In this document: one piece after another, positions 42,628 to 52,293 of the stretch
Numbering within the stretch: position 1 is the first letter of the stretch
Layout of the letters: each line of letters starts with the position of its first letter
Assembly: GCA_965200835.1 (NCBI GenBank)
Contig: OZ241390.1
Location: 1,302,001 to 1,366,000, forward strand
Reading direction: 5' to 3'
DNA from: JAPPFW01 sp965200835
GTDB taxonomy: Bacteria > Actinomycetota > Acidimicrobiia > Spongiisociales > Spongiisociaceae
Length of the DNA: 64,000 bases
The notes under the pieces: generated by a model
The model's database searches: none
Told to the model about the DNA's origin: nothing
Seen by the model: the letters and a program-made list of their open reading frames with translations, nothing else
Position numbers and translations under genes: made by a program

Positions 42628-43956
42628 CTACATGGACGCGGCAGCTTCGAATCCGGCGTCCAGGTCAGCCAAGATGTCCTCGATCGACTCGATGCCGACT
42701 GACAGGCGCACCAGGTTCGGCTCGACCCCGGTGTCGGCCTGCTCCTCGGGGGTCAGCTGGCTGTGGGTAGTGCTGGCCGGGTGGATCGCCAGGCTGCGCA
42801 CATCGCCGATGTTCGCCACATGGCTGTGCAGCTGCAGGCTCTCCACGAATTTCTGGCCTGCCTCGAGCCCGCCGGTGATTCCGAACGCCAGCACCGAACC
42901 GGCGCCGCGGGGCAGATACTTGCGGGATAGCTCGTTGTAGGGGCTGGACTCCAAGCCTGCGTATAGCACCCATTCCACCTGCGAGTGGCCTTCCAGGTAG
43001 CGGGCTACCGCTTCGGCGTTGGCCACATGGCGCTCCATCCGCAGCGACAGGGTCTCGATCCCCTGCAGGAAGAGAAAGGCGTTGATAGGTGATACCGCTG
43101 GGCCGATGTCGCGCAGCAGCTGCACCCGAGCCTTGATGATGTATGACCCCGCTCCGAGGGCTGGCCAGTAGGGCAGGCCGTGGTAGCTGGGATCGGGCTC
43201 GGTGAACATCGCATGGCGTCCGGAAGCGCCGAAGTCGAAGGTGCCGCCGTCCACGATGAGACCGCCGATCGAGGTGCCGTGTCCACCGATGAACTTCGTG
43301 GCCGAGTGCACCACGATGTCTGCGCCGTGTTCCAGGGGCCGGCAGAGGTACGGCGAGGGCACGGTGTTGTCCACCATTAGCGGCACGTTCACCGAATGGG
43401 CAACCTCGGCCACCGCCTCGAAATCCAGGATGTCGTTCTTGGGGTTGCCGATCGACTCGCCGTAGAACGCCCGAGTGTTGTGACGCGCCGCAGCCCGCCA
43501 GCTGTCGGGATCATCCGGATCGGCCACGAAGGTCACCTCGATGCCCATCTTGGGCAGCGTGTAGTGGAACAGGTTGTAAGTGCCGCCGTAGAGTGACGGG
43601 CTGGCCACGATGTGGTCGCCCGCCTCCGCCAGGTTCAGGATGGCCAGGGTCTCGGCGGCCTGGCCCGAGGCCAGCGCCAAGGTGCCGGGTAACCCGACCG
43701 CGGTGCGCACTCCTCCCTCTAGCGCATTGATGCGCTCCTCCAGCACATGCTGGGTGGGGTTCATGATGCGGGTGTAGATGTTCCCCATCTCCGCCAGGCC
43801 GAACAGGTTCTGCGCGTGCTCGGAGCTGTCGAACGTGTAGGAGGTGGTCTGATAGATGGGCATCGCGCGGGCGTTGGTGTCGCTGTCAGGCGACTGGCCC
43901 GCGTGGATCATTCGGGTCTCGAAACCCCAGTCCTGGATGCTGGTTGCGTCGGTCAT
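42628..43956 (-). CDS. metY: O-acetylhomoserine aminocarboxypropyltransferase (sulfhydrylase)
   Basis: A PLP-dependent Cys/Met-metabolism enzyme, 442 aa, making homocysteine from O-acetylhomoserine and sulfide. Family features: GFETRMIHAGQSPDSDTNAR, PIYQTTSYTFDSSEHA, YTRIMNPTQHVLEERI, LVDNT-like PLMVDNTVPSPYL and the PLP Lys in VVHSATKFIGGHG. The ATG at 43956 has AAAGGAG eight bases upstream; the frame is open a further 25 codons. It is flanked by one intact and one ruined VOC gene copy. Confidence 0.92.
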   Translation of the reverse strand: MTDATSIQDWGFETRMIHAGQSPDSDTNARAMPIYQTTSYTFDSSEHAQNLFGLAEMGNIYTRIMNPTQHVLEERINALEGGVRTAVGLPGTLALASGQAAETLAILNLAEAGDHIVASPSLYGGTYNLFHYTLPKMGIEVTFVADPDDPDSWRAAARHNTRAFYGESIGNPKNDILDFEAVAEVAHSVNVPLMVDNTVPSPYLCRPLEHGADIVVHSATKFIGGHGTSIGGLIVDGGTFDFGASGRHAMFTEPDPSYHGLPYWPALGAGSYIIKARVQLLRDIGPAVSPINAFLFLQGIETLSLRMERHVANAEAVARYLEGHSQVEWVLYAGLESSPYNELSRKYLPRGAGSVLAFGITGGLEAGQKFVESLQLHSHVANIGDVRSLAIHPASTTHSQLTPEEQADTGVEPNLVRLSVGIESIEDILADLDAGFEAAASM

Positions 43957-44096
43957 GTGGGTGCTCCTTTGAGTGGCCGCTGCGCCCCTTGTGCTTATAC
44001 CGCAGGGCGTGGTTGAGGTAGCGCAAACCACCGTCCTGCACGAATCGATGTGAGGGCGAACGAGTTGACTCTACCGGTACGGCCCCCAAACCAGAC

Positions 44097-44228
44097 TGAT
44101 CTGGTCAGACGAAGCATCCATGCGACCCGTGCCAATGGGACGGTCATCCAGCAAGCCCAGTGGCCTACGATGCCTCCGAGCCGACCACCGTAAAGGCGTT
44201 ATCGGTTGGCCGCGGTCCAATCGAGTAA
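44097..44228 (+). pseudogene. Decayed 3' fragment of a VOC gene (copy of 42000-42497)
   Basis: Bases 44117-44228 align with the end of the intact VOC gene. The fragment reads ...NGTVIQQAQWP, then after a one-base deletion YDASEPTT... and VGRGPIE-stop. The intact gene reads HGTVIQLAQWPYDATEPSTT and ...AGRGPIEE. The frameshift sits at the TGGCC/TGGCCC position. The 5' two thirds are absent. It is a relic of a duplicated or replaced VOC gene. Confidence 0.8.
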
Positions 44229-44535
44229 GCGATCCACGGGCGTCGGTGTTGACCGAGCTAACGACTTCCTATTCACCGCTGGTGTGGACGAAGAGGTCAA
44301 CCGAGGCCCGGGTACGACCCCCGAGCCTCGGCGCTGGTTGGACCGATGCGCCTCGGTGACCCGAAGCGACTCGCAGCCTGTACTGACAATATCGCCACCG
44401 TATGGCCCCGTGTCCACTACGGCCGGACCGGACAAGCCACTTGCCGAAGCCAGACCGCTGGGACGTCTTGAACTCCTTCAACGAATGCAGGCCAAGCGGA
44501 TCGCCGATGAAGAAGACGCCCGCCGTTCGCTTGGG
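44229..44535. other. Intergenic region with a possible gene remnant
   Basis: No intact gene. A plus-strand frame ending at 44550 finishes with ARPLGRLELLQRMQAKRIAD then EEDARRSLG, which looks like a helical protein tail, but the upstream part is not protein-like and it runs into hyuB. Together with the VOC fragment it suggests a decaying locus between metY and hyuB. Confidence 0.35.
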
Positions 44536-46275
44536 TCAGGAACCGCGTAGCTGGTCGGTGGCCTGGTTATCGAGGCGGTAATCGTCGGGCATCCTTACCA
44601 GCTGGTCCTCCCGACCTAGGTATTCGATCGCCACCCCGTAGTCCTCTCTCGCTCCTTGCAGCGAGACGTAGCCTTCGATCACATCTTGGAGGACGGCCTG
44701 TGGGTCACGCTCCAGTGGGTTTCCATAGCCCCCGCCGCCGGGGAGGTTGAGTTGAACTCGGTTGGTGGGGTCTAGAACCAAGAGCCGCTTGGGTTGGGCC
44801 TCCTGGCTTCCGTCGATCATCAGTTCTCCGGCTGCACCGGACTGTCCACCCACCAATCCGTCGGGAGGGTAAGCGATGCGGTCGACCATGGCCGACACCG
44901 TCCATGGTTGGTCGGTCCGGCAGCCCATCTCGGTCCACTGGCCCAACCCCCCACGGAACCTGCCGGGGCCTCCGGAGTCGGTTCTCAGTTCCCGCCGGTG
45001 CTGGACCATGGTCGTTAGTGTCTCGACGGACTCGGCAGCCACTCCGGCCACTCCGCTGGGGAACCCGGTGGTCGACAGGCCGTCCTTGGTGGGACGTGCT
45101 CCGGCTCCCCCGCATTGGAAGAGGCTGAAGGTGAATAGATCGTCCCCGGCTGAGGCTCTTCCCCTCCAGATCGAAATCCAGATCGGATCGGAGCCGGGAG
45201 CCATCAACCGATCCGGAATGGACTCCGCCAGTGCACCGAACACCACCCCGGGCAGGAAGTGGCCGATTATGTGGCGGGACGCCACCGGCGCAGGCTCGAG
45301 ACAGTTGAGGATCGACCCTGGTGGGGCTGACACATGCACAGGGCGAAAGGCTCCATCGTTGTGGGGAACATCGGGACTGATGGCCGCTTTCATAGCGAAC
45401 GACGCATAGGCATGGGTGTAGTTGAACACCACGTTGATCCCGCGCTCACTCTGGGGCGAGGAACCGGCGAAGTCGATGTATATGTCCTCGTCCTCGACCC
45501 TCACGGACGCCCTGATGACGATCGGTTCCTCGAAACCATCACTCCAGGTCTCGTGTTGATGCACACCGTTGGGGATGCGGCGGATGGCGCTTCGCATAGC
45601 CTCTTCTGACCGGCTGATGATCTCGGACGAAAGCGGGTCGATGGTGTCGAGGTCGAACTCGTCCATGAATCCGAGCAGGGCTCGGGCTCCTACGTCGTTG
45701 CAGGAGGTCTGCGCATAAAGGTCTCCGACCGTTTCATCCGGGGTCCGGACGTTGGCCCGCACGATCGAGATCAGATCGCCGTTGATGCTTCCTCGGTCGT
45801 AGAGCTTCATGATCGGGATCCGGAGCCCTTCCTCATAAACCTCACGGGCCTCGGCCGAAAGGATTCGCCCTCCAATATCGGCTGCATGGCAGGTGTTGGC
45901 GAAATACGCCACCTCGACACCGTTCTTGAAGACCGGGGTGAGGACCGTTATATCGTTGATCTGGCCAGCGGTCATCCAGGGGTCGTTGGTGATCAGCACA
46001 TCGCCGGGTTCAAGCGAGCCCGGTGGATATTCGTTCAGGAAATGGCGCACACCGGTGGCCATAGCGTTGATATGACCGGGAGTGCCGGTTACAGACTGTG
46101 CCATCATCCAGCCGTTGGTGTCGAACAGGCCGCACGCCAGGTCCTGGGTCTCCCGAACGATGGTGCTGAAGGCGGTGCGTTGCAATGCCACCTGCTGCTC
46201 GTTCACAACCGATAGCACCCTGGCCCATAACACCTCGATGAGTACCGGGTCCAGCACGGAGCGGGAGGCCGTCAT
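44536..46275 (-). CDS. hyuB: Hydantoinase B / oxoprolinase-family subunit
   Basis: A 579-aa HyuB-type subunit of the N-methylhydantoinase/5-oxoprolinase/acetone-carboxylase-like family. Motifs: RTAFSTIVRETQDLACGLFD, GDVLITNDPWMTAGQINDIT, FANTCHAADIGG, GGPGRFRGGLGQ and NLPGGGGYGNPLERDP. The ATG at 46275 overlaps the hyuA stop by four bases. With HyuA it would open a lactam or imide ring using ATP; the actual substrate is unknown. Confidence 0.92.
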   Translation of the reverse strand: MTASRSVLDPVLIEVLWARVLSVVNEQQVALQRTAFSTIVRETQDLACGLFDTNGWMMAQSVTGTPGHINAMATGVRHFLNEYPPGSLEPGDVLITNDPWMTAGQINDITVLTPVFKNGVEVAYFANTCHAADIGGRILSAEAREVYEEGLRIPIMKLYDRGSINGDLISIVRANVRTPDETVGDLYAQTSCNDVGARALLGFMDEFDLDTIDPLSSEIISRSEEAMRSAIRRIPNGVHQHETWSDGFEEPIVIRASVRVEDEDIYIDFAGSSPQSERGINVVFNYTHAYASFAMKAAISPDVPHNDGAFRPVHVSAPPGSILNCLEPAPVASRHIIGHFLPGVVFGALAESIPDRLMAPGSDPIWISIWRGRASAGDDLFTFSLFQCGGAGARPTKDGLSTTGFPSGVAGVAAESVETLTTMVQHRRELRTDSGGPGRFRGGLGQWTEMGCRTDQPWTVSAMVDRIAYPPDGLVGGQSGAAGELMIDGSQEAQPKRLLVLDPTNRVQLNLPGGGGYGNPLERDPQAVLQDVIEGYVSLQGAREDYGVAIEYLGREDQLVRMPDDYRLDNQATDQLRGS

Positions 46276-48398
46276 TGTCCGGATTCCTTTCCGAGAGACA
46301 CCACGATATTCAGGTGGTTGTCCACCCTCACGCGCCCGCCTGGGCCGATGATGGCGGTGGACTCGCGCTCCTCGATGATGGCCGGCCCGCATAGGGTTGC
46401 GCCGGGACCCAGCCGGTAACGGTCGTAAACGGGCGTGGCAACGAATCCTCCCCGGGAGGGGAAGTAGGCCATCCGTTCCCCTTTGCGGGCAGCACTAGCA
46501 TCGCCGGCGAGCTCATGGACACCCGAATCGATCGGTTGCGGACGTAACCCTCGACTCACGACTCTCCAAGTGAGGGCCTCCAACTCCACCGGTGGACCTT
46601 GCCGTCCGTAGAGGCTGCGGTATACGCGGTCGAATTCGTCGAAGATGACCTGCCGATGCCCGGAGGTCAGGGGACCGGCCGGGATAGGCACGCTGATCTG
46701 GTGGCCCTGGCCGACGTATCGAATATCAGCCGTCCTGGTGTGGGTGATCTCATCGGGCTGGGCGCCTGACCCGGCCAGCAGCTCGGTGCCGTCGCGCTCC
46801 ATGTCCTCGAAGATGGCGGTCACCTCCGCCCAGTCGAGCTCGTCGAGCCTCCCGTAGTGGGAGCGAACGAAGTCGAACGCCAGCGGAGCCACCAGCAGAC
46901 CCATGGCGCTGGTGACACCGGCCCCGAACGGGAGGATCAGCTCACTGCTGCCCAACAACTCGGCCACTCGATAGCCATGCACCGGACCGGCACCGCCGAA
47001 GGCCACCACTGGCAGGGATCTCGGGTTCTTCCCCCGTTCCACCACATGGACGCGGGCCGCGTTGGCCATGGCCTCGTTGACGACCTGGTGAACTCCCCAG
47101 GCCGCTTCGGGTGCCGACATCCCAAGGGGAAGGCCGATGGTCTCCATAAGCGCTTCTTCGGCGGCGGAGGTGTCTAGCTTCATGGCCCCACCGAGGAAGT
47201 AATCAGGGTCGAGATATCCGAGGATCAGGTCAGCGTCGGTGACCGTGGGGGATGTGCCGCCTCGCCGGTAACACACCGGTCCGGGATTGGCGCCCGCCGA
47301 GTCGGGGCCTACCTTCAGAAGGCCCATGGCATCGACTCGAGCAATCGAGCCACCCCCCGCGCCGATTTCGATCATCTCGATCACCGGGACCCTTACCGGC
47401 AGCCCGGAGCCCTTCTTGAACCGGTAGCGGCGATCCACTTCGAAATCATGGGTAACCAGGGGTTCGCCATCGTCCACCACGCTCAGCTTGGCGGTCGTTC
47501 CCCCCATGTCGAAGGAGAGCAGGGAGCTCCGACCCATTTCGGTACCTACGGAGGCAGCCGCGAGCGCGCCGGCGGCCGGGCCCGACTCGAGCAAGCGGAT
47601 GGGGAACTGCACGCAAGTATCGAGCGTCGCCAGGCCGCCGCTGGAGAGCATTATGAATAGCTGGCCGCCGAACCCGAGCTGGCTCAGCCTGGTCCGGAGC
47701 CGGAATAGGTAGCGCTCGACCAGCGGCTGGACGTAGACATTGGCCGTGGTAGTGGAGGCCCGTTCGAACTCTCCGATCTCGGGGACCACCTCGGAGGACA
47801 GTGACACTCGCAAACCGGGCGCGGCCCTCTGGACGGCGGCGCGGGCCCGCTGCTCGGTCTCGGGGTTGGTGAAGGAATGCAGGAAGCAGATCGCCACGGC
47901 TTCGACCCCGGCGGCCTCCAACTCACGAGCTAGGCGCTCGAGAAGCGCTTCGTCGAGCTCCATCCCATGGGTTCCATCCGCCAGGGTCCGCTCAGGCACC
48001 GCAAAGCGCAGGTAGCGGGGAACCAGAGGCTTGGGGTGTTCCAGGTTCAGGTCGTACAGCTCGTAACGATGCTCACGTCCGATCTCGATCGAGTCCCGGA
48101 AGCCGGCCGTCGTCAGCAGGGCGGTTCGGGCTCCCTTGCGCTCGATGATGGCGTTGGTAACCAGGGTCGTGCCATGAACAAGGTGGCGTACAGAGGTGGC
48201 CGAGTGACCCGAGCGCTCCAGGGTGCGACCCAGGACGTCCTCGACCCCCTGGGAAGGATCACGGGTGGTCAAAACCTTACCGATTTCGATTTCCCCCCCA
48301 GGCCCGGTCAGCATCAGATCGGTGAACGTTCCGCCGATATCGACACCCACCCGCAGGGCGCGAATATCGGTAACCGATTCGTCAGCTGCTCCAACCAT
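46272..48398 (-). CDS. hyuA: Hydantoinase A / oxoprolinase-family subunit
   Basis: A 708-aa ASKHA-fold ATP-dependent subunit. Phosphate-binding loops GVDIGGTFTDL (about residue 18) and LSFDMGGTTAKLSVVDDGE are present, along with LVHGTTLVTNAIIERKGART, GAGGGSIARVD and AFGGAGPVHGYRVAE. Length is normal for HyuA. It is translationally coupled to hyuB and is the first gene of a two-gene minus-strand operon. Confidence 0.92.
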   Translation of the reverse strand: MVGAADESVTDIRALRVGVDIGGTFTDLMLTGPGGEIEIGKVLTTRDPSQGVEDVLGRTLERSGHSATSVRHLVHGTTLVTNAIIERKGARTALLTTAGFRDSIEIGREHRYELYDLNLEHPKPLVPRYLRFAVPERTLADGTHGMELDEALLERLARELEAAGVEAVAICFLHSFTNPETEQRARAAVQRAAPGLRVSLSSEVVPEIGEFERASTTTANVYVQPLVERYLFRLRTRLSQLGFGGQLFIMLSSGGLATLDTCVQFPIRLLESGPAAGALAAASVGTEMGRSSLLSFDMGGTTAKLSVVDDGEPLVTHDFEVDRRYRFKKGSGLPVRVPVIEMIEIGAGGGSIARVDAMGLLKVGPDSAGANPGPVCYRRGGTSPTVTDADLILGYLDPDYFLGGAMKLDTSAAEEALMETIGLPLGMSAPEAAWGVHQVVNEAMANAARVHVVERGKNPRSLPVVAFGGAGPVHGYRVAELLGSSELILPFGAGVTSAMGLLVAPLAFDFVRSHYGRLDELDWAEVTAIFEDMERDGTELLAGSGAQPDEITHTRTADIRYVGQGHQISVPIPAGPLTSGHRQVIFDEFDRVYRSLYGRQGPPVELEALTWRVVSRGLRPQPIDSGVHELAGDASAARKGERMAYFPSRGGFVATPVYDRYRLGPGATLCGPAIIEERESTAIIGPGGRVRVDNHLNIVVSLGKESGQ

Positions 48399-48760
48399 TT
48401 CCCAAGCCTCTTGCGATCAAGTCCGACGGCCGCCAGGATACGCGTTCCGACGGAAGGGTGCGAGAAGGCCCCGATTGTCACCTTCCTGCTACTGGCTCGA
48501 GCCGGACTGCTGTTAGTCGATGTGAGGCACGAACCCACAATTCTTAACGGTAAACACCGTGTAGATATCACTAGTAGATCGCAACTAACTATATTAGGGC
48601 CTGATACTTGATGGCTTACTGGTAGACATCGTGCGCTCTGTGAACCTAGTCCGGCCAAGTCATCTGGACACTGTCGGTAGTCGAGGTGCCGTACCGAGGG
48701 TACGGTCCCCTACCGTAGGAGATGAACAGCCCGAGGCGACTACGAGTGGAGAGGATCGTT
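48399..48760. other. Divergent spacer with alternative hairpins before the ATPase gene
   Basis: No gene seen. CCGTACC (48689-48695) and GGTACGG (48699-48705) form a seven-bp stem with a GAG loop. TACGGT (48701-48706) can instead pair with ACCGTA (48712-48717). The two stems share bases, so only one can form at a time. They lie about 45 bases before the preferred ATPase start. An AT-rich stretch around 48540-48600, with ACGGT-aaac-ACCGT, may hold promoters for either side. Confidence 0.5.
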
Positions 48761-49738
48761 GTGGCCACTGCTGACCAAGTCAAGGCCCTCATCAAGAGTC
48801 ATGCAGCAGGTGACGACCGCCGTTTTTTCACAGTTGCTCTGCAGTTGGCAGCAGGGGAGGCTCGTGCAGGTCACGCGGTATACGCCCAGGAGCTCAAGAA
48901 TCTGATTGACGAGACCAAGGGCCGACGAGCAACCGGTGCAAGCGTAGTTCCCGTCACCACCCCCCGTGGAGAGCTCTCGTCCCTACTGGATGTCAGTTAT
49001 CCGGACTATCGGCTTTCGGATATTGCCCTCGCACCTGATACAAACAGGCTGCTCAAGCAGGTCATAAACGAGCAGGTCAATCGTGACCGGCTTTACGCGA
49101 GCGGGTTCCAGCCGGTCCGACGCCTACTGCTGCTCGGTCCCACCGGTACTGGCAAGACGACGACAGCCGCCGTGCTCGCGGGTGAACTGTCGCTGCCGTT
49201 GTTCACTGTCAGGCTCGACGGACTGATCAACAGGTTTATGGGAGAGACGGCCTCCAAGCTGAGGCTGATCTTCGAGGCCATGGTCAACACCACCGGCCTC
49301 TACTTGTTCGACGAAGTGGACGCCCTTGCAGGTTCTCGGCAAGCGGGCAACGATGTTGGCGAGATCAGACGGGTGCTCAACTCATTCCTACAGTTCCTTG
49401 AGCAGGACAGATCGCGGAGCATGCTCGTTGCAACCTCGAATTTGCCTGATTTGCTCGACAGTGCCTTGTACCGCCGATTCGACATCTCCGTGGGCTACCA
49501 GATGCCGACGGCCGCTGTAGCCAACAAGGTAATCAGGCACCGCCTAGCCGCTCTGGACCTTGGAGGAATCAACTGGCAAAGAATTGGGCCTGCCACCAAG
49601 GGACTCAGTCATGCTGAGGTCACTGCAGCAGCGGAAGTCGCCGCAAAGAGTGCCATCCTGACCGACGAGAAGCTGACGACAGAGGGTCTCATCCACTCGC
49701 TCAAGTTGAGGCGGTCCTCTGATCCATCGAAGGCGTAA
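48761..49738 (+). CDS. AAA+ ATPase, partner of subtilisin-like protease
   Basis: A 325-aa single-domain AAA+ ATPase. Walker A GPTGTGKT (126-133), Walker B LYLFDEVDAL (about 180), sensor 1 in VATSN (227) and an Arg-finger candidate in ALYRRFD (238-239) are visible. The N-terminal 100 residues (ATADQVKALIKSHAAGDDRR, ALQLAAGEARAGH) form a helical adaptor-like region. I prefer the GTG at 48761, preceded by GGAGAGG, over an ATG at 48722 whose GGAG touches the start. Its TAA shares one base with the protease ATG, so a coupled two-gene cassette is evident. Confidence 0.88.
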   Translation: MATADQVKALIKSHAAGDDRRFFTVALQLAAGEARAGHAVYAQELKNLIDETKGRRATGASVVPVTTPRGELSSLLDVSYPDYRLSDIALAPDTNRLLKQVINEQVNRDRLYASGFQPVRRLLLLGPTGTGKTTTAAVLAGELSLPLFTVRLDGLINRFMGETASKLRLIFEAMVNTTGLYLFDEVDALAGSRQAGNDVGEIRRVLNSFLQFLEQDRSRSMLVATSNLPDLLDSALYRRFDISVGYQMPTAAVANKVIRHRLAALDLGGINWQRIGPATKGLSHAEVTAAAEVAAKSAILTDEKLTTEGLIHSLKLRRSSDPSKA

Positions 49739-52242
49739 TGGTGGAGCGCAACCGTCCGCACATTCTTGTGAATCGACTTGTAGAGCCAGAGCCGTATATG
49801 CCAAGGCCGGGCGGACCCATTGGTGCGTCTCCCCCAACTCCTGCCGATCCCGCGGCCCATTCGATACACCTTCGTGAGGCGTTGGAAACGGCCACCAGCC
49901 AAGCGACCATCCGACGGACGGCGGCGGCGTCAGTAGAAGGTGCACTTGACGGCATCTACGTCGAGTTTGAATCGGCCCCGGGCATCCAACTAGCCCTCGT
50001 CTCGCTAGACCCACAGGTGGGGAAAAGCCCCCCGGAGCTGAGAGCTGTGACCGAGCGGAGGGAAGGCGAAAAAACTGTCCAACGAGCAACTGTGTTCATC
50101 CCGGACGGTTCGGCTGGTTACTTTCTCAAGCGCTTCGAGCAATACGTTACGGACCAGACCCACGCAGGCAATCGGAAGAACGGCAACCTCGTCGATCGAA
50201 TCGCTGATATCCGACTCGCCACCCTCCAAGCTCTCTGGACTGACCCAAGATCACACTTTCCCGAACCCGACGAGCGGGTTTGGTGGGAGGTGTGGTTACG
50301 TCGCCGCGAGGGAGAATCCGACCGGCTTGCATCCTTCGCTGCGGGGATCGGTGCTCGAATCGGGCCGCACCGTCTGGTGTTCGACGACCGGCTCATCGTT
50401 CTTGTCTCTGCCACAGCCACTCAACTCGGTGCGGCTCTCGATGTTCTCGACGATATCGCCGAATTACGGCGCCCAGCCGAGGCCCTCCACACGCTGGTCC
50501 GCCTCAAAGCCTCTTACCAGGCAGACCTTGTGGCCGACCTCGTGAACCGAGTCGATCGCCCTCCTTTTGGATCACCAAGGACATGTAATCTCGATACCGG
50601 TGTCGGTGCTAGCCATCCGTTGATCCAAATGGCGCTTGACCCTTCAGATGTCTACACCATAAGCCCTGTGTGGAAGGAAGATAGCTGTGGCCACGGGACA
50701 ATGATGGCTGGGTTAGTGTTGTACCCGGACCTAGGCACCGCCCTGCTTACCAATCATCGGATCTCGCTTGTGACACAGCTCGAGTCGGTGAAGATCTTGC
50801 CCTATAGCGGTACGAACGAAGACCGACTATATGGTGCAATCATTGCACAGGCAACTTCTCTCGTCGAGATCAAAGAGCCGATAGTACAGCGGACCTTTGT
50901 CCTGGCTGTCACTGCCCCGGGAGATGGTCCAGAGGAGCAGTCAGCGCTTGGGCAACCTACGACCTGGTCATCGACTATCGATGCGCTCGCGGCCGGCCGT
51001 CAAGTCACCGAGACGACTGACGGCCTCGTCTACCTCGATAGTGCCGACGAACGCTACCCGCGTCTCTTCGTGATCAGTACTGGCAACGTTCGTCCGCCGT
51101 ATGACATCGGACACATAGACCGAAGCGATACCGAACCGGCTGAAGATCCCGCGCAGGCGTGGAACGCGCTGGTCGTCGGTGCCTACACCGAACTACGCGA
51201 CTACACCGACGAGGCTCCGTTTAGCGGTTGGAAGCCGCTCGCTCCACCTGGTGAGCTATCTCCGTTCAGTCGTACATCGGTGTCATACAAGCGCCAGTGG
51301 AGACATGCACCCGATATCGTGCTCGAAGGCGGTAACGCAGCGGTTTCCCCGGCAGCCGATACTGTCGACACCCCGCCACATCTCCAGATCCTGACCACAC
51401 GCTCGCCATCGCTGGGTGGACGACTACTTACAACCACGAGCGGAACCAGTGCAGCGACCGCGATGGCCGGTAACCTTATTGCTCAGATCCGGTACCGATA
51501 TCCCAGCCTTTGGCCCGAGACGGTTCGCGCTCTCGTTGTCCACTCCGCTCGCTGGACACCCGCCATGAATACAGAGGGCAACAAGGGTGACCATCGCAAT
51601 GCGGTGCGCAGATACGGTTGGGGAGTTCCTGACGTCAACCGCGCCCTACGTAGTGCGGATGATTCGGTCACACTCATCTCTCAGCAGACTATCCGTCCCT
51701 ACCTTGAAGGCAAGATGCGTGAGATGCATCTTCATGACCTGCCGTGGCCGACGGACGAGCTCCAAAATCTCGGAGAGGCTCGGGTCGAGCTGCGCGTCGC
51801 CCTCTCCTATTTCATCGAACCTAACGCAGCTCGGCGAGGCTGGGCTCAACGGTTCCGGTACGCATCTCACGGTCTTCGCTTCGAAGTTCGGCGGCCGACA
51901 GAGGACCGTGAGGCCTTCCGTAAGCGGCTAAACAAGCTCGCGCTTGCGGAGGATGAGCGACGACCGGAATCTGCGGCCGATACTGGCGAGTGGGATCTCG
52001 GACGGGAACGAGTCCGAGGTTCGCTCCATGTTGACCATTGGCACGGGACGGCTGCAGACCTAGCCGCCAGAGGCTGCATCGCTGTGTACCCCGTGACTGG
52101 CTGGTGGAAGGAACAACCCAAGCGGGACCGGAGCGAAAGCGGCGCGCGATATAGCCTTGTCGTCTCGATCGAGACTTCGGAGATCGAAGCGGACATCTGG
52201 ACACCGGTCGCGGTTCAGGCCGGAATCCCGATCACGGTGTGA
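49738..52242 (+). CDS. S8 (subtilisin-like) serine protease of an ATPase-protease cassette
   Basis: An 834-aa protein with no signal peptide, so presumably cytoplasmic, unlike most subtilases. The triad is D286 (CNLDTGVG), H319 (SCGHGTMMAG) and S571 (SGTSAATAMA), with oxyanion N450 (STGN). About 270 residues precede the catalytic domain and about 230 follow it, none of recognised family. Coupling to an AAA+ ATPase suggests ATP-controlled substrate delivery or activation. Such pairs occur sporadically in bacterial accessory regions; a defence or quality-control role is speculation. The region looks less GC-rich than the core genes. Confidence 0.88.
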   Translation: MVERNRPHILVNRLVEPEPYMPRPGGPIGASPPTPADPAAHSIHLREALETATSQATIRRTAAASVEGALDGIYVEFESAPGIQLALVSLDPQVGKSPPELRAVTERREGEKTVQRATVFIPDGSAGYFLKRFEQYVTDQTHAGNRKNGNLVDRIADIRLATLQALWTDPRSHFPEPDERVWWEVWLRRREGESDRLASFAAGIGARIGPHRLVFDDRLIVLVSATATQLGAALDVLDDIAELRRPAEALHTLVRLKASYQADLVADLVNRVDRPPFGSPRTCNLDTGVGASHPLIQMALDPSDVYTISPVWKEDSCGHGTMMAGLVLYPDLGTALLTNHRISLVTQLESVKILPYSGTNEDRLYGAIIAQATSLVEIKEPIVQRTFVLAVTAPGDGPEEQSALGQPTTWSSTIDALAAGRQVTETTDGLVYLDSADERYPRLFVISTGNVRPPYDIGHIDRSDTEPAEDPAQAWNALVVGAYTELRDYTDEAPFSGWKPLAPPGELSPFSRTSVSYKRQWRHAPDIVLEGGNAAVSPAADTVDTPPHLQILTTRSPSLGGRLLTTTSGTSAATAMAGNLIAQIRYRYPSLWPETVRALVVHSARWTPAMNTEGNKGDHRNAVRRYGWGVPDVNRALRSADDSVTLISQQTIRPYLEGKMREMHLHDLPWPTDELQNLGEARVELRVALSYFIEPNAARRGWAQRFRYASHGLRFEVRRPTEDREAFRKRLNKLALAEDERRPESAADTGEWDLGRERVRGSLHVDHWHGTAADLAARGCIAVYPVTGWWKEQPKRDRSESGARYSLVVSIETSEIEADIWTPVAVQAGIPITV

Positions 52243-52293
52243 CCTAATTCCGGCTGCCGACGGTCGACAAGTAGGTTCTCAGGGGTTGGCCGT

